From Pseudomonadota bacterium (GTDB lineage Bacteria; Desulfobacterota; Desulfarculia; Desulfarculales; JAHJDS01): a stretch of DNA of 5,297 nucleotides. Below are positions 1-4,335 of the stretch, one piece after another. Numbering within the stretch: position 1 is the first letter of the stretch; each line of letters starts with the position of its first letter. Where the stretch lies: positions 1 through 5,297 of the forward strand of contig JAHJDS010000387.1 in the NCBI GenBank assembly GCA_018812395.1, written 5' to 3'. A model generated the notes under the pieces. That model made no database searches, was not told the origin of the DNA, and was given only the letters and a program-made list of their open reading frames with translations. Both the position numbers and the translations under genes were made by a program.

Positions 1-1643
1 AAGAGCTCCATGCCGCGCTCGCACAGGTCCTTCGAGGTCTTGAAGGCGCTGGACACGCCGCCGGCGTACTCGTCCATGATCTTCTGCAGCCGGAACATGA
101 ACTGCATCGGCTTGCAGAACTCGTGGTTGATGTTCTTGTCGGAGGACAGGCCCGAGAACTCCTCGAACAGGTCCAGCGGCTTGAGGATGGCGGCCCTGAG
201 CTCGGCGACCTGGCCGGCGTCCACGTTGGGCGACGGGCTGTTGTCGACGATGTACTTGATGGCCTGCTTGGCGGCGTAACGACCCTCGGCGTGGGAGCCC
301 GAGGAGAACTTGTGGGAGGAGGCGCCGGAAGCGTCGCCGCAGGCGAACAGGCCCTTGACGGTGCACATGTTGCCCACGCCGCCCCAGAAGTAATCGTCAC
401 TGATCTTGCCCTTGCCCTTGAGGTCCGGAGGACCGCTGACCCAGGCGCCGGAAGCGCCGGAGTGGGAGCCGATGAAGTAGGGCTCACAAGCGGCGATCTC
501 GGAGTGTTTCTCCTCGGGCTTGATGTTCTGGGAGGCCCACAGGATGGCCTGGGAGATGGTCATGTCCAGGAAGTCCTCCCAGGCCTCGCTCTCGAGTTCC
601 TTCATTTTTTTCTTGAAGGCCTTCGGGTCGTCCTTGTAGGCCTCGGCGATGTTCTGGATGGCCTCGTGGGTCTCCATGTACAGCGGCCCCAGGCCGGCGT
701 CCACGTCGAGCATGCCCAGGTAGTTGCGCAGGTTGGCCGGAATGGGCTTGGCCAGACCATAGGGCGCCCATTTGTTCAGCTCGTCCTTGCGCACGGCCAT
801 GTACTCGCCGCCGCCGGCGCTGACCGCCCGGGACTTGAACAGCAGGAACCAGGCCCCGACCGGACCGTAGGCGTCCTTGAACCTAACCGGGATGAACCGG
901 ACTTCCTGGCAGGTCATCTCGGCGCCGGCCTTGAGGGTGAAGTAGGCCGAGGAGCCGGAGTTGAACGGCGGGTACCAGGACCGGCCCAGGCCCTCGCCCG
1001 ATGACCGCGGCTTGAAGACGTGGACCGCGCCGCCCATGGCGGCAATGACGGCCTTGGCCTTGAACACGTAGAACTTTTCCTCGCGGGTCGAGAAGCCGAC
1101 CGCGCCGGCGACTTGATCGCCGTCCATGAGCGGCTCGACGATGAACACCCGCTCGATGATCTGGCCCTTGTCGCCCAGTTCGGCCATGGCGTTCTTGGCC
1201 GCCTCGGCGACGATGACCTTGTAGGACTCGCCGTTGATCATCAGCTGCCAGCGACCCTCGTTGACGTAGTTGCCTTCCTCGTCCGTCCAGATCGGCAGGC
1301 CCCACTTCTCGAACAGGTGGACGGTCGAGTCCACGTGGCGGGCGATGTTGTAGACCAGGTCCTCACGGGAGATACCCATCAGGTCCTGCCGGACGTAGTG
1401 GACGTAATCCTCGATGGTGTTGACGCCCTTGCCGTAGTTGATGTACTGGTTGATGGCCGACAGGCCCATGGCCACGGCGCCGGACCGGTCGAAGGCGGCC
1501 TTGTCGACCAGGGTCACGCTCAGGCCGTTCTTCTTGGCCCAGTAAGCGGCCTCGACCGCGCAGCCGGCCGCGGCCATACCACCACCACAGATCAGCAGAT
1601 CAGTGGTGACCTCGACGGTTTCAAAACTATCAGACTTAGCCAT
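1..1643 (-). CDS. aprA: Adenylylsulfate (APS) reductase, alpha subunit (5' part, cut by the left window edge)
   Basis: This is the FAD-carrying catalytic subunit of dissimilatory APS reductase. With AprB it reduces adenosine 5'-phosphosulfate to sulfite and AMP in the cytoplasm; in sulfate reducers the electrons are thought to come from QmoABC. The ATG at 1643 is preceded by a strong Shine-Dalgarno sequence and gives MAKSDSFETVEVTTDLLICG. The dinucleotide-binding stretch LLICGGGMAAAG lies at about residues 16-27 and is typical of the fumarate-reductase/AprA flavoprotein family. Further along are FDRSGAVAMGLSAINQY (near residue 55), the IPVRFKDAYGP region (about 250-260) and the stretch IGSHSGASGAW around residue 394. 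H394 probably corresponds to the active-site His398 of Archaeoglobus AprA (inferred from position). The window holds 547 residues; the family is usually about 620-670, so roughly 100 C-terminal residues lie off the left edge. It follows aprB after 17 bp and is surely co-transcribed with it. No frameshift is visible. Confidence 0.97.
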   Translation of the reverse strand, partial: MAKSDSFETVEVTTDLLICGGGMAAAGCAVEAAYWAKKNGLSVTLVDKAAFDRSGAVAMGLSAINQYINYGKGVNTIEDYVHYVRQDLMGISREDLVYNIARHVDSTVHLFEKWGLPIWTDEEGNYVNEGRWQLMINGESYKVIVAEAAKNAMAELGDKGQIIERVFIVEPLMDGDQVAGAVGFSTREEKFYVFKAKAVIAAMGGAVHVFKPRSSGEGLGRSWYPPFNSGSSAYFTLKAGAEMTCQEVRFIPVRFKDAYGPVGAWFLLFKSRAVSAGGGEYMAVRKDELNKWAPYGLAKPIPANLRNYLGMLDVDAGLGPLYMETHEAIQNIAEAYKDDPKAFKKKMKELESEAWEDFLDMTISQAILWASQNIKPEEKHSEIAACEPYFIGSHSGASGAWVSGPPDLKGKGKISDDYFWGGVGNMCTVKGLFACGDASGASSHKFSSGSHAEGRYAAKQAIKYIVDNSPSPNVDAGQVAELRAAILKPLDLFEEFSGLSSDKNINHEFCKPMQFMFRLQKIMDEYAGGVSSAFKTSKDLCERGMEL

Positions 1644-1652
1644 ATGTTAATT

Positions 1653-1660
1653 CCTCCTCC
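1653..1660 (-). promoter_or_regulatory. Shine-Dalgarno sequence of aprA
   Basis: Read on the minus strand, GGAGGAGG follows the aprB stop codon directly and lies 9 nt before the ATG at 1643. It fixes the aprA start and shows that aprA has its own strong ribosome entry although it is transcribed with aprB. Confidence 0.85.
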
Positions 1661-2119
1661 CTACAGCGTCGGTAACGTCTTGGACTCGCCACAGGAGTCC
1701 GGCTCGGTCATCAGCATCGGGCTGTTCAGGTCGGCGCCACCCTCGGGAAAACCGCCCAGGGGCACGGCCGTACCTTCGGGAGTGGTCCGGATGGGGAACT
1801 TGAACCGCTTGAGCGAGCCGTCCCGGAACTTGACCGTCCACATGATGTCCTCAGACCCCCGCAGCGGAACCACCGAGGCGCCCATGGGCACGAAGTCGGC
1901 GTAACCGCGCACGTCCACCGCCTGCTGGGGGCAGATCTTGACGCAGTTGTAGCACTCCCAGCACATGGAAGGATCACGGTTGAAGGCCTTCATCTCCCCG
2001 TAACCCAGCGAGCCGTCCTTGTCCAGCATCATCAGGTCATTGGGGCAGATGTGCATGCAGGCCGTCTTGTCCTGGCCCTTGCAGCCATCGCATTTCTCCA
2101 AGATGACAAAACTCGGCAT
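1661..2119 (-). CDS. aprB: Adenylylsulfate (APS) reductase, beta subunit, ferredoxin-like
   Basis: This is the iron-sulfur subunit that passes electrons to the FAD of AprA. The 152-residue protein starts MPSFVILEKCDGCKG. It has two 4Fe-4S cysteine sets. The first is C10, C13, C21 and C25, the last followed by Pro. The second is C53, C56, C59 and C63, in the typical MCWECYNCVKICP motif. W54 sits inside the second motif, and a Trp there is known in AprB structures to help electron transfer. The middle part (YADFVPMGASVVPLRGSEDI, about residues 73-92) and FKFPIRTTPEG (about 105-115) are AprB hallmarks. The tail, to DSCGESKTLPTL, fits the AprB C-terminal extension that wraps around AprA. The length is normal for the family. 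The ATG at 2119 has GGAGGGAG four nt upstream. It is the first gene of the aprBA unit; the stop codon at 1661-1663 touches the aprA ribosome-binding site. Confidence 0.97.
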   Translation of the reverse strand: MPSFVILEKCDGCKGQDKTACMHICPNDLMMLDKDGSLGYGEMKAFNRDPSMCWECYNCVKICPQQAVDVRGYADFVPMGASVVPLRGSEDIMWTVKFRDGSLKRFKFPIRTTPEGTAVPLGGFPEGGADLNSPMLMTEPDSCGESKTLPTL

Positions 2120-2122
2120 AAA

Positions 2123-2130
2123 CTCCCTCC
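2123..2130 (-). promoter_or_regulatory. Shine-Dalgarno sequence of aprB
   Basis: GGAGGGAG on the minus strand ends 3-4 nt before the ATG at 2119. It is a strong site and supports this start for aprB. Confidence 0.8.
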
Positions 2131-2140
2131 TGTTATGAAC

Positions 2141-2154
2141 GCCAGTCGACTGGC
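2141..2154 (-). repeat. Perfect 14-bp palindrome in the aprB leader
   Basis: GCCAGTCGACTGGC equals its own reverse complement. It lies 10 nt upstream of the aprB Shine-Dalgarno sequence, in the transcribed leader. As RNA it can fold to a 5-bp GC-rich stem with a TCGA loop; as DNA it could be a dimer binding site. It is not followed by a T run, so it is not a terminator. Its function is unknown. Confidence 0.5.
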
Positions 2155-2241
2155 ATTGAAATCAGCCCATCCCCACCGGCCCCCGCCGATGACTCGACAG
2201 GTGCGGTCCGGTCAGATGAAGCCCGTGGGTCCCTTTACCGC

Positions 2242-2259
2242 TTGTGAGACTTTACACTT
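2242..2259. promoter_or_regulatory. Possible regulator half-site overlapping the aprBA -10 box (Rex- or CRP/FNR-like)
   Basis: TTGTGA-N6-ACACTT matches the pattern TTGTGA-N6-TCACAA at 9 of 12 positions: the left half is perfect, the right half has only the central CAC. Rex and CRP/FNR-family regulators use related sites and have been linked to sulfate-reduction genes in Desulfovibrio. The place, across the -10 box and start point, would suit a repressor. A second 9/12 match, TGTTGA-N6-ACACAA, lies at 2481-2498. Degenerate matches of this kind arise easily by chance. Confidence 0.25.
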
Positions 2260-2285
2260 ATAACCGCACCCATCGGTATTGTCAA
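2257..2285 (-). promoter_or_regulatory. Sigma-70 type promoter of aprBA
   Basis: On the minus strand a perfect -35 box TTGACA (2280-2285) is followed after exactly 17 bp by TATAAG (2257-2262), which matches the -10 consensus at 5 of 6 positions. Transcription should begin near 2250, giving a leader of about 130 nt before aprB. The AT-rich stretch just upstream (2286-2390) could help RNA polymerase binding. A strong constitutive-type promoter fits the high expression known for APS reductase in sulfate reducers. Confidence 0.75.
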
Positions 2286-2542
2286 GTAAAAACGTCAGTA
2301 ACAAAGGCCAATTTTTCCGGAGGAAAAATAGCGTCAAGAACAAAATCTCTTCTGGATAAAAAATACGTTATAACAACATGTTATCAAATCAAAGCCCCCC
2401 CGTCGCCACGGGACCGAGCACCCCCCCCCGAACACCTCGGCCGGAACGCCCCGGACCCCCCGCGACCGGGAAAAACCAGGTGTTGAAGATTTACACAAGT
2501 TGACCGGCAAGATGTATCCCTTTCCGGCCTTTTGCCCGATCC
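2286..2542. other. Non-coding gap between the ureohydrolase-like unit and the aprBA promoter
   Basis: I see no believable gene here. The promoter-proximal half (2286-2394) is AT-rich, unlike the rest of the window, and holds the 19-bp inverted repeat and a shorter one, ATAAC-N5-GTTAT (2370-2384). The distal half (2395-2461) has long C runs: seven at 2395-2401, nine at 2421-2429, four at 2449-2452 and six at 2456-2461. They are G runs on the strand that codes for aprBA. Confidence 0.6.
2311..2329. repeat. Perfect 19-bp inverted repeat upstream of the aprBA promoter
   Basis: ATTTTTCC-GGA-GGAAAAAT has two exact 8-bp arms around a 3-bp centre. It lies 26 bp upstream of the -35 box, within an AT-rich block. 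The position suits an activator site or an AT-rich element contacted by RNA polymerase. The AT-rich stem and lack of a GC stem plus T run argue against a terminator. No known motif was recognised. Confidence 0.55.
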
Positions 2543-2575
2543 AAAAAACGGGCCCTCCCCACGGGGATCGACCCG
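2543..2575 (-). terminator. Rho-independent terminator after the ureohydrolase-like gene
   Basis: Read on the minus strand, CGGGTC (2575-2570) pairs with GGCCCG (2554-2549, one G-T pair), and inside this TCCC pairs with GGGA around a CGTG loop. The stem is followed at once by six T (2548-2543). It starts 16 bp after the stop codon at 2592 and separates this unit from aprBA, which is transcribed in the same direction. Confidence 0.7.
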
Positions 2576-2591
2576 GTCGGGAACCCGAGAA

Positions 2592-3506
2592 TCAGGCCGC
2601 CCCGACCCCGGGGAAGGCCAGACCCAACAACCGGTAAACCAGCTTGGCCGCCACCAGATCCGGGGCGGACAGACCGGCGATGGGCGCCAGTCCCGACACG
2701 TCGACGCCGATCACCCGGCGGCGGTTGAACACCCGGCGGCCAAAGTCCACCAAGGCCTCCCAGGCCAGCCCGCCGGGAACGGGGCGGGGCACGGCCGGCA
2801 TCAGGGCCGGGTCCAGAACCGATAGGTCGATGGACAAGTAGATCTCCGGAGGCAAGCGGTCCACGACGGCGTCGACCCATTGGCCGGCCGGGTCGAGGTC
2901 ACTCATGACCCAGGGGTGGACCTCCGGGCGGGCCATGGACCGGCGTTCCACCCGGCCAAAGGACCGCCAGCCCACGCCGGTCAGTTCCAGGCCGGCCTCG
3001 ACCAGCCTGGTCCCGACACAGGACGGCCCGAACTCGCGCCCCTGATGGAGGGGTTGGAGATTGGCCTGGGCCCCGAGGTGGAGGACGCCGAAACGCCGGC
3101 CGCGACGGAGGTGGGCCAGGGCCGCCCCCAGGGTGACGGTCTGCTCGCCGCCCAGGACAAGGACGAACTTGCCCCGGGCCAGCCAGCGCTCGACCGAGTT
3201 GGCCACGGCCTTGACCGCCGCTTCGGGATCCAGGCCGTCAAACTTGAGGGCCGAGGCGGTGTGGAGGCCGACGTCGATCGTCTCCTGATCGAGGTCCTCG
3301 TCATAAGTCTCGAGACGCCTCGAGGCGGCCAGCACGGCGTCCGGCCCGTGGGCCAGGGTGGTCACGGGATCGGTGTCCAGCGGCGCGGGAACGATGACCG
3401 CCCGGGCGGTGGCCCAGGGGGCCTCGGCCCGGGTGAGGCCCAGGAAGGTGTTCGGCTGACTCATGGCTCGATCCGGCGTGGGCTCGTCAGGCGGCGCCCC
3501 GACCAT
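2592..3506 (-). CDS. Arginase/agmatinase-fold (ureohydrolase family) protein lacking most metal ligands
   Basis: The 304-residue protein has the family layout: HGPDAVLAAS (residues 53-62, the usual GP..IR.AS region), LGGEQTVTLG (118-127), GVLHLGAQANL (140-150), YLSIDLSVLDPALMP (223-237), PGGLAW (244-249) and GVDVSGLAP (267-275). Active agmatinases and arginases bind two Mn ions through His in GGDH, Asp/His/Asp in DAHxD, and two Asp in SxDxD. Here these positions read Q122, G145, Q147, N149, D227 and S229, so only D227 is kept. The usual Glu of the DVVEVAP motif is G272. Hydrolysis of agmatine or arginine is therefore unlikely, and speB would be misleading as a name. The frame is open and full-length, which suggests a retained protein with another role, perhaps ligand binding or regulation, though recent decay is possible. 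Start choice is uncertain: the ATG at 3506 has only a weak GGA, and the ATG at 3464 (MSQPNTFLG) is equally plausible because the first 14 residues are not family-like. It follows the methyltransferase gene by 26 bp, probably in one operon. Confidence 0.85.
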   Translation of the reverse strand: MVGAPPDEPTPDRAMSQPNTFLGLTRAEAPWATARAVIVPAPLDTDPVTTLAHGPDAVLAASRRLETYDEDLDQETIDVGLHTASALKFDGLDPEAAVKAVANSVERWLARGKFVLVLGGEQTVTLGAALAHLRRGRRFGVLHLGAQANLQPLHQGREFGPSCVGTRLVEAGLELTGVGWRSFGRVERRSMARPEVHPWVMSDLDPAGQWVDAVVDRLPPEIYLSIDLSVLDPALMPAVPRPVPGGLAWEALVDFGRRVFNRRRVIGVDVSGLAPIAGLSAPDLVAAKLVYRLLGLAFPGVGAA

Positions 3507-3532
3507 GTCGGTCCGGCACCTTCGCCTTTGTA

Positions 3533-4006
3533 TCAGTCTCCGGCCGGCCGGTCAACGTCTGGGCGCCGACCCACCTCGGCAAAGACCCTCACCGGCCGGG
3601 TCAGGTAATCGACCGACACGGTGCAGATCGCGGCGTCGAACTCCCCGTCTTCAAACGGCGGACGGGGGTCGCGGTTGAGATCGTGGATCACGTAACCATC
3701 CGGCGATTTGTTCGCGGCCAGTTCGTTCTCATTCAGGCCCAGGCCCACGACCCGTCCGGGCTCGAGATGCCCGGGCAAGTCGGAGTCCCAACCGGCCATC
3801 AGGTCAAGGATCACCGGCCTTTCCCCGGTGATCACCCGGCCGATCAACTCTTCGACGGTCTCGAGGGCCACGGCCTCCAGGTGAGCGACGAAGCGATCCC
3901 GGGCGTGGAACAGGGCGTCATCGGATTCGTCCTGGCGCCGAAAATCATCGCCATCAAGAGTCACCGCGCTCGAGGTCGGATTGGTTGGATTCGTTTCTCC
4001 TTCCAT
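3533..4006 (-). CDS. SAM-dependent methyltransferase, class I, C-terminally truncated
   Basis: The 157-residue protein matches the first two thirds of a class I (Rossmann-fold) methyltransferase. VILDLMAGWDSDLP (about residues 65-78) is motif I, the SAM-binding loop. RVVGLGLNENELAAN (85-99) is the second strand with the acidic/Asn region, YVIHDLNRDPRPPFEDGEFD (105-124) leads to the motif with the Asp near the adenine, and AAICTVSVDYLTRPVRVFAEV (125-145) is strand 4 and its helix. Relatives continue with an xVLxPGG turn and about 50-70 more residues; here the sequence ends GRRPDVDRPAGD and stops. The other two minus-strand frames give no recognisable continuation, so a deletion looks likelier than a simple frameshift. 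The start is well supported by AGGAGGTG just before the ATG at 4006. It is the first gene of a probable two-gene operon with the ureohydrolase-like gene. The substrate is unknown, and the protein may be inactive or a pseudogene. Confidence 0.75.
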   Translation of the reverse strand: MEGETNPTNPTSSAVTLDGDDFRRQDESDDALFHARDRFVAHLEAVALETVEELIGRVITGERPVILDLMAGWDSDLPGHLEPGRVVGLGLNENELAANKSPDGYVIHDLNRDPRPPFEDGEFDAAICTVSVDYLTRPVRVFAEVGRRPDVDRPAGD

Positions 4007-4010
4007 GAAA

Positions 4011-4018
4011 CACCTCCT
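4011..4018 (-). promoter_or_regulatory. Shine-Dalgarno sequence of the methyltransferase gene
   Basis: AGGAGGTG on the minus strand ends 4 nt before the ATG at 4006. It is a near-perfect site and fixes the start, which matters because the gene is odd at its other end. Confidence 0.8.
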
Positions 4019-4074
4019 ATTTGCCCCGCCCCGTCCGATGACGGTGACGTCAAGGTCCCCTGGCCGAGCTTATT

Positions 4075-4107
4075 TTGAATAATAATCCTTGAGATCGGTT
4101 TATTCAA
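4075..4107. repeat. Inverted repeat framing the methyltransferase promoter
   Basis: TTGAATAA (4075-4082) and its exact reverse complement TTATTCAA (4100-4107) are 17 bp apart. The right arm carries the -35 box and the left arm overlaps the -10 box of the minus-strand promoter. It could be a repressor operator, or simply reflect two facing AT-rich promoter boxes. Confidence 0.45.
4079..4107 (-). promoter_or_regulatory. Probable sigma-70 promoter of the methyltransferase/ureohydrolase-like operon
   Basis: On the minus strand TTGAAT (4102-4107, 4/6 to the -35 consensus) and TATTAT (4079-4084, 5/6 to the -10 consensus) are separated by 17 bp. The start point would be near 4072, giving a leader of about 65 nt. 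The promoter lies inside an inverted repeat described separately. Confidence 0.5.
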
Positions 4108-4143
4108 TGACGGCCGGGGGCGAAAATCGACCGGGTTAAGTCC

Positions 4144-4172
4144 TTGTCAACCTTTTGGCTAAGGCCTATACT
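4144..4172 (+). promoter_or_regulatory. Sigma-70 promoter of the tRNA-Arg gene
   Basis: TTGTCA (4144-4149) and TATACT (4167-4172) are 17 bp apart, each matching 5 of 6 consensus positions. The start near 4178-4180 lies a few bases before the mature tRNA 5' end. Confidence 0.75.
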
Positions 4173-4184
4173 ACTTTATCCTCG

Positions 4185-4261
4185 GCGCCAGTAGCTCAGG
4201 TGGATAGAGCAGCGGATTTCTAATCCGCAGGCCGCAGGTTCGAGTCCTGCCTGGCGCGCCA
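4185..4261 (+). tRNA. tRNA-Arg (anticodon TCT)
   Basis: The 77-nt sequence folds as a complete cloverleaf. The acceptor stem GCGCCAG pairs fully with CTGGCGC (4251-4257), followed by discriminator G and an encoded CCA. The D stem is GCTC/GAGC, the anticodon stem is GCGGA/TCCGC with loop TTTCTAA, so the anticodon is TCT and it reads AGA and AGG codons. The T arm is GCAGG-TTCGAGT-CCTGC. AGA/AGG codons are rare in the GC-rich genes here, which favour CGC and CGG. No integrase or duplicated tRNA end was seen. Confidence 0.96.
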
Positions 4262-4335
4262 ATTATTTGCTGATATGCTTGACTTCAGGGACCTCGTCCC
4301 GATGGGCAACTCTACAAACCGGCTTGATACAAACC
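4262..4335 (+). other. Spacer between tRNA-Arg and the radical SAM gene
   Basis: The spacer holds a small hairpin, GGGAC-CTC-GTCCC (4288-4300), with no T run after it. I see no convincing -10 box; TTGACT at 4279-4284 has no partner at normal spacing. The radical SAM gene may therefore be read through from the tRNA promoter. Confidence 0.35.

Noticed and set aside
123..1904. Two long plus-strand open frames (123-1004 and 1020-1904) opposite aprA and aprB
   Set aside because: They are complementary shadows of GC-rich coding DNA. Their translations are low-complexity (rich in G, L, V, D) and match no family, while the minus strand encodes unmistakable AprA and AprB.
2244..2486. Plus-strand 80-residue open frame in the aprBA control region
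   Set aside because: It has no Shine-Dalgarno sequence, mixed composition across AT-rich and C-run blocks, and covers the promoter of aprBA.
2880..3608. Plus-strand 242-residue open frame opposite the ureohydrolase-like gene
   Set aside because: It lies antisense to a recognisable family protein, lacks a ribosome-binding site and has biased composition.
4045..4052. TGACGTCA palindrome in the methyltransferase leader
   Set aside because: About twenty 8-bp palindromes are expected by chance in a window of this size, and nothing else supports a function.
4185..4261. tRNA-Arg as an integration site of a mobile element
   Set aside because: No integrase, no repeated copy of the tRNA 3' end and no change of base composition were seen in the window.
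4288..4300. Hairpin GGGAC-CTC-GTCCC as a terminator after the tRNA
   Set aside because: The stem is only 5 bp and no T run follows.
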